Source of the DNA: Liolophura sinensis | Lineage: Eukaryota > Mollusca > Polyplacophora > Chitonida > Chitonidae | Length of the DNA: 64,000 nucleotides | Assembly (NCBI RefSeq): GCF_032854445.1 | Contig: NC_088303.1 | Location: forward strand, 24,781,265-24,845,264 | Direction of reading: 5' to 3' | In this document: positions 24,396 to 37,298 of the stretch, in pieces | Position numbering within the stretch: the first letter of the stretch is position 1 | Layout of the letters: each line of letters begins with the position of its first letter | Notes under the pieces: generated by a model | Seen by the model: only the letters and a program-made list of their open reading frames with translations | Told to the model about the DNA's origin: nothing | Databases searched by the model: none | Position numbers and translations under genes: made by a program

Positions 24396-27300
24396 TAAAT
24401 GGAGGACACGAGTTCAACCCTAAGTCAGGCCTGGTCTGAAACGGTGAAATTTTGCTGACCAAGCACTTTTTGCCTGATAATTCAGCGTAGAAAGGCTACG
24501 TCAAGATGACTGGCTGGGGCTTTATTTCTGGTGTCTGAAACCAAGAACCAGATATTATTACGATATAAAGTTATAAGCAGCATTAATTTGAATAAAATTC
24601 TCTTTTATGTTTATGTACCAAAGTTGTGTTTACATTTACATGTGTATACAGTTAGTGTTTTATTTTTAAAAAAGCATTACACTGCTGTGTGTGTTGATAA
24701 ATGTGCATGTATATCAAAATGTATATCTTTGATTGGTAACAATGTAATCCATTTGAGGTACATGTACATGAGGAGAGGAGGGATGACTGTTGTACATGTC
24801 TTCTTATCCATTAGTATGTGCTCTTACAGAGCTGTATTTGTTCAGAGTTCTCACTTAGTCTATTGATAAAAAGCCTGTTCTGGTATCCCTTAGTGATGAT
24901 ATCCCTTAATGGGCGCTACAAGAGGGTTAATGGGTGTTTAGTAGGATCAGGTAAACAAACGCTTTGATAACAAAGGGGATGATTGCTGCTGTGTTAAGGT
25001 GAACCTTACCTGAGATAATAAACGATCTGCTGACAAACTGGCACAAGTACACAACTAACAGATTCCTAGATAGTCTGGGAAGTATTCATGGAGACAAATG
25101 TAGTACTAGCTAACAAGGATACTATATGTACTCTGTGTTCAGTGCTTTTCATGGTGTTTATGGGCACTTTTAATTTTTAATGTGAGTTTTCATGTCATCA
25201 TATCAGCAAATTGCAGTTTGAACATTTATGGCAAATTTTTTTAGCCAATTTTTTAATTGGCATTTCATTGACATTATAATTTCTGTTCTCACTATTTTTG
25301 GGATAAAATGCCAGTAGGTTTCCTGCATTTATCATATGGTTTATGACACTTTAAGATTTCTGACACTTTACGATTTATCTTTTGATTTATGAAATAAGTG
25401 TAAGCAAAAGAAAATTTGATTTGATGGATGCTCTTTGTTGAACACATTCTTAACAGTTGCAGCTGTGAGACCGTTTTAATCCTTTTAAAGTTTTTGTGAA
25501 GTGTGATCTAAAACTCATCTATATTTTATGTAAATGCATATGTGAAGTCAGTATGTTCATTTACTTGAAATGATAATTGCTTTGAAAAAGAAAACTGATA
25601 CAGTCAATTAATTCTGGTTATGGGCAATTTATGTTTATTTTACCTGACTACAACTTCTTGGACAGGAGTGTTACTGTTTATAGTGGTGATGTATTTCATT
25701 GTTTATCATCCTAGTCAAGGACATAAATATTAGAACCTTCACAGCTTTAGACTAAATTCCTTACTTGTTAATATAGAGACTCTCTATTATTCATTGTTGG
25801 TAAGGCGCCTTTGTCAGAGTAGGTCTTACAAAGCGTGTGTCTGTTGATTTGTGACACACAGCGCTTGTTGAATGTCGTGTCCACGATGACCTTTTTCATC
25901 TCATTACCCATAGGGCCCACTCAGCCATGTTTGATTTTTTAACCCACTGGACATTCTGAGTTTGACCAAGTCCTTTCACAAGCATCTACATGTATGTTAT
26001 TCTTGTCCCTGATAGTTTTGCTTCAGGTGTTGCAATTGTGACCAGTCTTCTGTGGCAGGGCAGATGGTTTCTGGGCTCACATCATGTCTCCCACACATAA
26101 AGGGCACATCAGGGCAGCAAGAGCAAGATCACATTTCATGGCGGTCCCATAATGCATTATTCATGACCCACCCCACCCCACAATCCTTAACCCTCAACCC
26201 CCATCTCACAACCCAACCCTGGACCTCTAAGGACAAACATGAGACTCTTAACTGATATATGGCTTCATGAACTCTTACCCCATGTAAAAACAAATTGATC
26301 AGTTTTCACGTGGTCTTAATAAGTTGTTAGTGACACTTTTGGCAGCAAGGAGTATCCATACTAAAATTAGTATCACTTTCTGGCATGGGTTGAAAGTGTA
26401 TACATGCAAACTAGTTTGTAAATATCAGTGAACTTGATATGGATAATTCCTGTGTTTTTTTTGGTTTTTAATCAGATGTTTTTCTAGAGCATGTGTTTTA
26501 GGCACATGGCTGTGTAAATGAAAATATCTTTTGAGTGAAACTGTTATGGATAATTCAAGTGGAGCACACATATTAGGTTTTCCGTTTCGCATGTTTTAGC
26601 AAAGCTTATCAGTGCCAACATTGGCATGTTTGCAAAGTATGTAAATTAGTGTCAGTTTAATAAAGCTGATACATATATAGTGTTTAATTTCCCTTTCCTT
26701 TTAAGCTCTTGGCTGATTTTTGACCAGATTACCTTTTTGACATGTTTAATTGGACCCACTTCAGGTTTAGTGTCACACTGGCTTAATCTGTGTAGCACAC
26801 AGCAAAGTCATGAAAATTCCTATAACATGTTACCTTATTTGCATATTTAAAGCATACTTTACCTCAGTCAGTAATAGACAGTCTGGACATGAAGAAAACC
26901 TTGTATTCAGCAGTGATATTGTCAATAATAGCATAGAGGTGAAACTTGGTGAGAACTGAGAATATTATATATCCGTCTTAGTCCATGTTTAAACTTGATA
27001 CTCCATTTGTCGATAATGAATTTCAAAATTGTGTTAAAGTTCCATTTCACAAAAGATGCTGAATTTAGTGATACTTTTAAATCAGTTTGTATTTAAATTA
27101 TAGTTGAAATGCCCCAATCAGACTTCAGGCTCTCACAAACACATATACTTTATCCATTATCAAAAGCCACACCAAATTCGCACATCTTCAGTTCGCAGGG
27201 TATGGCTGTAGTTGCTGGACATTTGTTACACTGTGTCTATGTGATAATTAAGCAGGTTTATTGTTAATGCATTTAAAGTAATTGTTTTGTCTGTAGAGGT

Positions 27301-28473
27301 TGTTACAAATTACAAATTCTCCTCCACCCAAAAATCTCACCATCATCATAACGGTGAAAAATGCTCTAAGACTATGTAACTAAACAACTGTCCAATAAAT
27401 ATGTTATAGATACACTGTTGTCATAAGCAGCCAGATTTGCTGACAGTCCTGCTAATATCTATTTATAGCAGGTTAATTTACTTTGCGTTCAGGTGTCTTA
27501 TCATGCAAATGATTACAGACAGACAGACTAGCAGACAGACTGAACCAGCCTCACATACCTCTGACCATACCAGAGGAGAGGGTCCCATTTGTCATCCCTG
27601 GTGATGGCTACACGGCCTAACATGTGTTTTTATCCCCTTTTGTTGTATGGCCGCTAATTGCACACATCGTTTGTCTGATGCTTGATTAATAACCATACAG
27701 GCCATGCAGTGTCCATTTTGTCTGACTTCCTGTCACACTTGAGTGGTCAGCCATAAGTGTTTGCTGGGTTGTTTGCGCCCTAAGGGTACATTAGTCGTGA
27801 AAAAGGAGAGAGCGTTTCTTTGTGGTCAACCAGAAATAAAGGTTTGTCATATATACATGTACATTCATATAAATCATTGGCCAACTTCAGTACGATTTGT
27901 GAGGGATGAATTTGTTTTTGTAGTGTTAGAAATGGTGAACTTTGTGAAGTGATTGTGATTGGACATTACATGTACCATATTTGTGTAAGATATCACTTAA
28001 TTGAATTTTGTCTTTGTTTCAAAATTTCCAAGACTTTTGGACTTTTGAAGTAACTGAAATATTCTGTCTTTCTATATTCTATAATTCATTCATTTTTTGT
28101 TTGAAAAATGAAAAAGAAGAAATTGTTGTCAAATGAGTAACAATTCTTAATATTTCTTTACATCACCTAAAAAGAAGACTGATTTACTTTTGATAGGTGT
28201 CATATTTTATAAATTTCCCTCGCATTTTCAAACATGAGAAAAGTTTTAACTGTGAGGTTTTTCAGTAATATACTCCTGTATAGCCGTGTTCTCAATTATC
28301 TTAAACATTTATCATGAATGTGTGGTTTAAATTACTCTGTGTTGATGTGTATTAATACGTTTGCCTGTCTGTACATCTAACACTACATATATGTCAGAAA
28401 AGTCGCCTTTGCACAGTTCCAAATCATTGGTTTATTAGATTGTAAGATGATGTTCCTTCCGATATGTGTGGTA

Positions 28474-29887
28474 CTGGACAAGAAGTACATGTATCAGGGA
28501 AGGGAAAAGTTGATATGGGACAAGAAGTACATGTACCAGGGAAGGGAAATGTTGATATGGGACAAGAAGTATATGTACCAGGGAAGGGAAAAGTGATATG
28601 GGACAAGAAGTGCAATGTACCAGGGAAGGGAAATGTTGATATGGGACAAGAAGTGCATGTACCAGGGAAGGGAAATGTTGATATGGGACAAGAAGTGCAT
28701 GTACCAGGGAAGGGAAATGTTGATATGGGACAAGAAGTGCATGTACCAGTGAAGGGAAATGTTGATATGGGACAAGAAGTGCATGTACCAGTGAAGGGAA
28801 ATGTTGATATGGGACAAGAAGTACATGTATCAGGGAAGGGAAATGTTGATGTGGGACAAGAAGTGCATGTACCAGGGAAGGGAAATTTTGATATGGGACA
28901 AGAAGTGCATGTACCAGGGAAGGGAAATTTTGATATGGGACAAGAAGTACATGTATCAGGGAAGGGAAATGTTGATATGGGACAAGAAGAGTATGTACCA
29001 GGGAAGGGAAATGTTGATATGGGACAAGAAGTATATGTACCAGGGAAGGGAAATGTTGATATGGGACAAGAAGTACATGTATCAGGGAAGGGAAATGTTG
29101 ATATGGGACAAGAAGTATATGTACCAGGGAAGGGAAAAGTTGATATGGGACAAGAAGTGCATGTACCAGGGAAGGGAAATGTTTGATATGGGACAAGAAG
29201 TGCATGTACCAGGGAAGGGAAATGTTGATGTGGGACAAGAAGTATATGTACCAGGGAAGGGAAATGTTGATATGGGACAAGAAGTGCATGTACCAGGGAA
29301 GGGAAATGTTGATATGGGACAAGAAGTGCATGTACCAGGGAAGGGAAATGTTGATGTGGGACAAGATGTACCAGGGAAGGGAAATGTTGATGTGGGACAA
29401 GAAGTACATGTACCAGGGAAGAGAAATGTTGATATGGGACAAGAAGTATATGTACCAGGGAAGGGAAATGTTGATATGGGACAAGAAGTATATGTACCAG
29501 GGAAGGGAAATGTTGATATGGGGACAAGAAGTACATGTATCAGGGAAGGGAAATGTTGATGTGGGACAAGAAGTGCATGTACCAGGGAAGGGAAATGTTG
29601 ATATGGGACAAGAAGTGCATGTACCAGGGAAGGGAAATGTTGATATGGGACAAAGAAGTGCATGTACCAGGGAAGGGAAATGTTGATATGGGACAAGAAG
29701 TACATGTACCAAGGGAAGGGAAATGTTTGATATGGGACAAGAGTACATGTACCAGGGAAGGGAAATGTTGATATGGGACAAGAAGTACATGTATCAGGGA
29801 AGGGAAATGTTGATATGGGACAAGAAGTGCATGTACCAGGGAAGGGAAATGTTGATATGGGACAAGAAGTACATGTACCAGGGAAGG
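28474..29887. repeat. 42-bp minisatellite, about 33 units
   Basis: Unit GGGACAAGAAGTACATGTAC plus CAGGGAAGGGAAATGTTGAT plus AT. Changes cluster at GTACATG/GTGCATG/GTATATG, CCAGGG/TCAGGG/CCAGTG and GATATG/GATGTG. Unit length is 14 codons and five of six frames of the unit lack stops, which produces long open frames on both strands (up to 451 codons on the minus strand, ATG-started 240 codons on the plus strand). Single-base insertions near 29182, 29518, 29651, 29710 and 29727 and a single-base loss near 29741 change frame freely, so none of these frames appears selected; I call it non-coding VNTR DNA. Confidence 0.95.
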
Positions 29888-31124
29888 TTGATTGCTGTTT
29901 TTCTCTTGTAACCTTATCTGCCAGATTTCAGTAATGTTATTTCATACTGAAGGGGTTATGTGATCTATCTTTTTCATTTCATTGATGTCTGATTTTGCTG
30001 GTTTTGTACTTTTAACGTCAGGAAAATTGTTGGAGATCAAAGAGAACTTTGAATTAAAAATGTTTGCCAAAACAATACACCCTGTGTTTGGAGGGACATG
30101 TACAAGAATAAGCTGTCATCTTGTTGGTTTTCATGTGCCAAACCAGCAGCTTCATTCCGTTGCACTGGAGAAAGAATCCTTTTGACGCTTTTTCAAATCT
30201 CAGTGTGGCAAAAGTAAAAATATATATACATAGTATTGTAAATTTTGGGAGAGGGAGTGTCATTGTGTTTCACTTTGGAGAAATTATTTTACAACTACTT
30301 GAAAGGAAAAAGTTTAAATACACTGAATGGAAGGATGGCAGATTTTGGCTACGTATGTATGGTACATGTAGTTGGTTGAATATAATTTTAACTTAAGTAA
30401 GGTCACAAGTAATGCCACATTTATGCTGAATATCAGATGGGTGATATGTACACAAGATCATCAGTGTCATCGTACTAAGGCTGGTCAGTGATTGGTCATT
30501 ATTTGGTCAGTGTAGTGAGCCTTACAGACTGTGTCATCTATCCTTAATGTTGACAGCTATCCTGATGGATTGACCACCCCTGTTGTGAATGTGTGGGGAC
30601 ACTGGCTTACCGTAAAATTTCTATGACAGTAGCTAGTTTCTGTGGTTTGTGTGCAGCAGCAACTTTCACTTACGGATTCAATATTTATTTGGGGAAATAA
30701 AAGAACATTTGAAGGATTTTGCGGTATGTGTACATGTTTCTCCAGAACCTGTGGAGAAACAGATGAAGTTCACATGGTTGTCATGTAAACCTGCATGCAA
30801 AAATCAATATATACTTGTGGCAAATTGTGCATTGTGTATGCTTAAAGTAGAAAGAAAAATCTGACAAAACTGATGGAAGGAGTTTGTAGTACTCACAGCC
30901 TTAAAGGTCTCATAATTGTAACTAATGACTCTATGTAGAGAACAATGTTGAGGTGTACACATAAGTTGACACATTTAGGCCTGGCTTCTGACTCCTGCCT
31001 AGCCTGTTCTCCTGTTTGTGATACAAGTTTGTCTTAAAATTGGCAGGCTAGAAATTTGACCAGATCTATTTTTTTGACATTAATTTTTGCTGTATATGTG
31101 AAGCACATTTACCCAGCTCTTCAT
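29888..31124. other. Intron sequence, no gene recognised
   Basis: Unique AT-rich sequence; open frames under 92 codons without motifs. Confidence 0.55.
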
Positions 31125-31195
31125 TTTCACCAGGATATGGCTGAAATACTGCCATTGTGGCATATAAGTCAATAACCATTCATTCATTCCTTATT
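31125..31195 (+). mobile_element. 3' fragment of a third SINE-like family
   Basis: ACCAGGATATGGCTGAAATA, CTGCCATTGTGGCATATAAG and CATTCATTCATTCC match, from memory, the 3' end plus CATT tail of another molluscan SINE. Only this stub is present. Confidence 0.4.
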
Positions 31196-32094
31196 TAGAA
31201 TTCCTCAATGCATTAATAGAATTGGTAACTTTCATAAATATTGTTTTGACTGCAATCCAGTCTAATTTGTTCATGCCCTATTCAGACATGTGTACACCAT
31301 ATCTTTGTTTTCTGATAGATATAAATAAATGTACATGAATTACATATCCAGATAACCTTGAGTGGTTCTTAACCTTAGTATTGAACCCTTGTATGTGAAA
31401 TACCATTCTTTCAGTGTAAACCACTGGTGTTGCCAGACTTGCATTTAGATTCAGACTTGATGTCCAGACCAAGCTACTTACATGTGTGGTGCCATCATTG
31501 TTGAATGTCAAGCCTTAGTGTTATTTTAGTCATATTTCTTAAAAAAAAAAACATGTTGTTTTGCATGGTAAAAAGTTGTGCATAAATATTTGGACAGTCT
31601 GTGATAATACATGTGGATAATGTACTTGTATCAGTTTGTGATATCGAAGAGATATTTTTCATGCAGGCCTGAGACAGATTTGAAGAGTTACATTTCTTGA
31701 TCTGCAAACTTCATAGTATGTTACTGTTATTATTATTTCCCAAATAACGATAACACTGTTGGTAGAACCACTTTATAGGCGACATCGATCAATCTGATAT
31801 CATCAGCTTTGTGAGATGTGTTGTTCCTCCTCATCAAAGACTTAAAGCATGTCCTTCATAGTGTGCTAACGAGCTACGTGTACCTCCTGATTTTGCATGC
31901 AGGCAGGAGGCCTGATGGTAGAATCGTCTAGAGGGTTGAGATACTATATTACACTGTAAGTTTATGTCTCTGAGGTCGGCAGGCTCAAAACTCAAAGTGG
32001 GCATGGACCAAGTTGTGGCGATGGAAATTCTTATTCCAGAAAGTGTGAACCCATTTGAGATATTCACTCATTACGGGGCTCTAGCACCTTTGTA

Positions 32095-32280
32095 AAGGAA
32101 CTGGCATTAACCTTAAAGCCAACTCTAGCACTGACCTCAAATCCAGTTCCTTGCATTTACTTTAATCCATATCTAGTATTTGGCTTAAAGTAAGCTATTG
32201 TATTTACCTTAAATTTAGATCTAGCTTTTGGCTTTAAATCCAACATGCATTGACTTTAAATTCAGCTCTAATAGTATTTG
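32095..32280. repeat. Degenerate tandem repeat, about 30 bp, left part
   Basis: Variants of CTCTAGCACTGACCTCAAAT, ATCTAGTATTTGGCTTAAAG and ATCTAGCTTTTGGCTTTAAA repeat about six times. The array is cut by the SINE at 32281-32491 and continues after it. Confidence 0.55.
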
Positions 32281-32491
32281 GCAGCGTAATGACCCAGGAG
32301 TCTCTCACCAATGCAGTCGCTGTGAGTTCAAGTCCAGCTAATGCTGGCTTCCTCTCCGGCCGTACGTGGAAAGGTCTGCCAGCAACCTGCGTTGGTCATG
32401 GGTTTCCTCTGGGCTCTGCTGGCCGCCTTCGTATAAGTGAAATATACTTGAGAACAGCGTAAAACACCAATCAAAATAAATAAAATTAATC
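32281..32491 (+). mobile_element. SINE, 5'-truncated, with 10-bp target-site duplication
   Basis: Starts at GCAGCGTAATGACCCAGGAG, so the tRNA A-box part is missing, and ends with AAAACACCAATCAAAATAAA. Flanked by ATAGTATTTG at 32271-32280 and 32492-32501. 5' truncation with intact duplication is the expected outcome of incomplete target-primed reverse transcription. It interrupts a degenerate tandem repeat. Confidence 0.85.
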
Positions 32492-32760
32492 ATAGTATTT
32501 GCCTTAAAGGCTGTATCTGGTATTTGCCAAATAGTCAGATTCCTCTCCAGTCGTACAAGGGGTCTGCAGATTTTCTTGGATTTCCGCCATCTCCTCCCAC
32601 CCGTAATATGGCCACCATTGTGTAAGTAAAATATTCCTGAGTAAATCGTACTTACCAAGCATATGAAATTCAGAAATTAAATCCAGCTGTACCATTTGTC
32701 CTAGGCCAACTCTAGCATTATTACCTTGATCCAGTTCCAGCATATCTAATATATAGGTTA
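32492..32760. repeat. Degenerate tandem repeat, right part, with old SINE piece inside
   Basis: ATAGTATTTGCCTTAAAGGC, TGTATCTGGTATTTGCC and, after the SINE fragment at 32538-32651, AATCCAGCTGTACCATTTGT and CCAACTCTAGCATTATTACC continue the pattern seen at 32095-32280. Confidence 0.45.
32538..32651 (+). mobile_element. Old SINE fragment
   Basis: CCTCTCCAGTCGTACAAGG, CTCCTCCCACCCGTAATATG and GTAAGTAAAATATTCCTGAG follow the central and 3' part of the SINE family in order, but with many changes and no clear tail. It lies 46 bp after a younger truncated copy. Confidence 0.6.
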
Positions 32761-35700
32761 TTTTGCATGCACTCAGAAAACTTTCCACATGGTCTAAAGA
32801 GAGTGTCCCATTATGGGGATATCTACGGTAGCCTGTCTTGTCCTGTCCCATGGTGTTCCTGTATTTTGGGGCCTCATTTCCTGGAGGTGTGTTGTCCGGG
32901 TTGTTTGACCATTGCTGAGCAGCAGACCAGAAAGATGCAGCTCTCTGATAAAGACTGCTAAGATGTTTATATCTTCCTTTACCTATGGCTGTGACTTTAT
33001 TTTATTTGCTATTTGGGTATTGTTAGAAGAAAATGCTTTGGTTATTTGTAACCTAGTTTCTGCAGATATGTGGAAGGTATGTTTGGCATGCCTGCGTGCT
33101 GCCCTGTGGCCTTCATTCAAGATACCTAATAGTTGTAATTCTTCAATATATATTCATGTGAAAAATAGTTCGAATATTAAGTTGTTTTAATGTTTACATC
33201 ATTGTTTAAAATTTAAAATATGTAACTCACTCTGAAGTGAATCCAAATACAAAATTTCTCTTATTCTGGTGGCAGTCATTATAATCAAGGTGTAAGATTT
33301 TATTAGCAGGAAAAAAAAACAGCCCGAATTATTAAATCACAGGATGATTTATCAATACTGTGGACAAAATTCTGTATGTACACAAATTTTGTATGTATGT
33401 ACTTTCAAATTCATACCACAAACATATATAATGTATGTTCTCAAGCCTGGATGCCTGGTCTCCTTGAATTTCACATCTTGCTTTTTATACAAAACAGAAT
33501 TACCAGGAACAAAATTTATGTAATTTACATTCTTCCTTGATTTTTCAACGAAGATTTTCATTTTTTTTTTGCAGTGCTTTTATATGTAAATCCAAACATA
33601 AATAAATTCTGGTTTTCCTTGTTGATGTATTATCTTGAGTGTTCTAAATTTAGTCGTTTACATCTGGGTGTGAAAGTAAGCGAGTAACTGAAAAATGATT
33701 GAGAATTTTTTTTTTTTTATGTCAAAATAATATATTTTTTTGTCCCACATAGAGTTGGTGGTCCTATCTGATATAAGAAACTACTTCTAAAATGTCCCTT
33801 CTTATTAAAGCCACAAAATAACCTTTCTCATTATTTGACCTAAAAGCAGTCGTCATGAAAAGACCTTTTAAAGTAGCTTTTTAATGAGGTTGGGGAATGT
33901 GCAAATCAGTGCTTTCTATTTTCTTTACAAATAAACTTTTTGCAGAAAAGTTGTGCTGTGCACTTCTCCAACAGATGTAGAAACAAACCATTTTTACATG
34001 CTCCTAACAGGACCATACATGGAATACATCTCTGTTTTGTTGTGGGCCATGTTGCGGGGGTGGAATGTCTTCTTTTTTTTTAATCTTTTTTGGATGCAGA
34101 AATCTGCTTAGTGTTAACCCTGGTTAATTAGGCTGCACAAGGTTGGCTTTTCAAATCAGCTCTGGCATTTGACTTGTGACGTGTGTCAGTATTGCGTGTC
34201 CGACAAACGACTATTAACGACAGATGCAATTCCTGCCATCGGAGATGCCTCAGTTTGACTTGCTGGCGAGAAGCTTTAATTCCCAAGTTGTGTAGCTAGA
34301 CATTTTGTGTCTCGTCTTTAAAACCCCTAACGGCTGTGATTCAGATTTGGATTTACTTTTTTAACATTAAATGTTCCTATTTCCTTGCAGCTTGAATTTG
34401 CTGTCACTTGCTGTGTACTGTCAGCAATTTGGGAGATATTCTTCATTGCCAAAAAGATAAATCCTGTAATGTGTATATGTTCTTGAATATCCTTTCCTGA
34501 ACTCGTTTTTTGAGGATGAACTAAACTCACTATGAATCCACCTGGCCAAGTGGTTTACCTGGATTTCCAGCACGTGACAGTCTGTTGCAATGAAAATCTT
34601 GCCTAAAGATTTGGATGCTGCAAATATTGAATTTATTGACTGTGTCTTACTCCAGATACACCAGAGGTCAGTGGTGCAGTCTTCTCAGAGGCCTTAAAAA
34701 TAAATTTGTCCAAGTTTTTAATATATTTGCACCAGCCCCAAGTTTGTTTCAAAAGTTACTGGTTTATTAATTCGTACAACACTAATAGCATAGAACATGT
34801 TCTTAACAAACAAAAATTCAGGTTGAGTATTACTTGTGTTATTGAAAGCTTTTTTTGCCTTTCACACTACTCTGACAGTTACACAACTTTGATACCTGTG
34901 TGGCTTTCAGTACTGGTGTACCTGTTCATCAGCATTAGGACTAGGATGTGGGTTAAACCTATACATCACCTGTCATACAAACACAGCTACACTTTGTAAG
35001 ATTTGTTAAGCTAATAGCTATAGTTCATGCAACTACTGCTCGTTAGCTGATCTAGTTTGATGAATGATTCATGCTGTGTGGGAGATATTATACACACATA
35101 GCCTCGTCTTATGTAGGATATCCACATCTTAACATCCATTTAAAAAGGGCGTGATGTTTCTTCCCACCAAGTAATATTAGTTAATGGACAGATTAAGATT
35201 TTTTTTCCCTCCAACATGTCATCTTAAGTCAGGTGAAAAATTGACCAAGGCAGGAGTAAGTCTAACCTGTTCTGTCAGTCTGTGGATACCAAGATTATAA
35301 CGAATGGTGCATGGTGAAAATAATGTTTTGAGAGCATTTACAGTACGATTTTGTGTTTCATCCTCTCGGGCAACTGTGGTCCGAATGTATTGTCACAGTC
35401 GTGTCTGTCTGTTCATCCCGTCTGTCTAATATTCCATTTCATTTTCCCTATTACATGTATCTGTAGACTTATTTTTCAGATCTGATGTTATTTGACATAT
35501 TTTTGAACACACAATAATACTCCTAACTTCTAAGTGAAATGCATCTTCATGAACACGCAGTTTTTAGTGATACGTGTTCATTTTATTATTGTCATGAGCC
35601 TCAAATCAGTGCACCTTCATGTTTCTCAGAAAGGCATACCAAATAAATCTGTGAGAAATCAATTCTCTGTGTAATATCAAAGTCATATAATAGAAATGGC

Positions 35701-37236
35701 AGATTTACAGGTAAGGCTTAATTTCATAGTGTCATAAGTTCAGGGGAGGATATTTTTTTTTTGATGTGTTTATAATCATTGTGGAATCATTGACATAAGA
35801 TGTGTATGTTCCTGTGGATCCATTCTTGAACTCTTCCCACCAAGGTGCACTGAACTTAGGTCAGGTGGCTGTTTTTTTTCCCCCGCCAGCTAGTTTATTT
35901 TGGCTTGCGTAATGTTTTACCTCTGTGCCATCAACAGGCTTTAGCTACTTTTCTTCCTCCGGTACATGTAGCTCTGATAGCTCATAAGTTAGTGCGCGTA
36001 CTAGTGCGCATCGATGTCTGTCAGATTTACTATATACAGAGATAAGGCTGTCCAAAGATTTTCTCTTCTGTGGCGCAAACATGACCTAGCGCATTTTACC
36101 AAGCAGCCAAACTCGGGTGCTGGGGTTGTTAAGGTGCTAGAGTTTCCAAAGATCAAGATACAATGCTCTGTTTGCACCTCCAACACACGAGACCTGTACA
36201 ATCTGATTTGATTAAACTGTTGGTGCAGGTGAAGGGTTCAGACATAGTTCACTCAAACGGTGCCAATTTTTTGTTGTATAAAAGACCCTCCATGGTATTC
36301 ACTGATATGCTACAGGCCTGAAGGGGGGAAAGGTGAAGGTGATTGATGATGGGGAATATTTATTATGAACATGTGTTTTCATTTATTAAAGAGACTTTCC
36401 AGCATTAGAGGATGAAAGTGTGCGGTGTCTGGATGATGCAGACATTTACTAGACACACTGGCTGGCCGATTCCGCAAAACATGGCAGGTTCGACTCAAGA
36501 CAAAATTTGATATTTGATTGAAACGCTGATTCTGGGCCCTAGTAGTTAAAATTGAGAACAAGTAATAAGTATTTTGCTACAAGATCACAATTGGTACTTA
36601 ATGGGCCACAAATTATGGACTTTCATAGAATACAGTAAATGATCTGGAAGGTTGCCTTTGATTAAGTTGGACAAATTGTCTTGTTTCTGAGTGTTCTTAG
36701 AAAGGTGTTCTGTAGTGTGATTGGCAGCTACAATGTGGGATGATATCCTTGTGAAAATCTGTAAATTTCAGCACCCAAGGGTAATATTTATTGACCTATT
36801 AAAATGCTCTCTTGGGTCGAAAGTTAGGTCATTTACAATATTTAAATTTTGAATTTAACAAACAGTCATTCTCTGCACACATTATTTTTGTACACCTGTT
36901 GCTGTTTTGACAAATGAGAGCCAGCACCTGTGTGAATCTTGCCATAATTAAATTTCCTCCAAATACTGAAATTTGAATTCATGTGCTATTAGATTTTTTG
37001 CTAGCTGAATTTAAATTTCTTCTGCCATATTGTATGTGCATGTATATTGAGAAGAAGTCCATTTCTTTTATATGTTTAATTTTTAGCTGAGAATTATAGA
37101 GAGTGTGGTGAAATGATAGCATATAATGATTCTGCTTGACAGAGTGTTCCTGCCATTTTTCTATCTGAAGGTCTTTGAATGCATCTGTGATGAAATGTTG
37201 GATAAGTGCTTATACAGTTGTCCTTGTGCATATATA

Positions 37237-37298
<62 letters not shown>

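Larger units (their letters stand above)
22136..28473. other. Intron sequence, no gene recognised
   Basis: Mostly unique AT-rich sequence with the possible LTR relic and a MITE-like end near 24.1-24.4 kb, and a C-rich stretch at 26160-26230. Confidence 0.55.

Noticed and set aside
24531-24866. 111-codon frame
   Set aside because: Non-ATG start and low-complexity hydrophobic make-up typical of translated intron.
28424-29790. Minus-strand frames of 370 and 451 codons and other long frames over the 42-bp array
   Set aside because: They are by-products of a 42-bp unit without stops in five frames; unit indels shift the frame freely and no splice or start context supports a gene.
28474-29887. 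CRISPR-like array
   Set aside because: Direct tandem repeats without unique spacers, in an animal genome.
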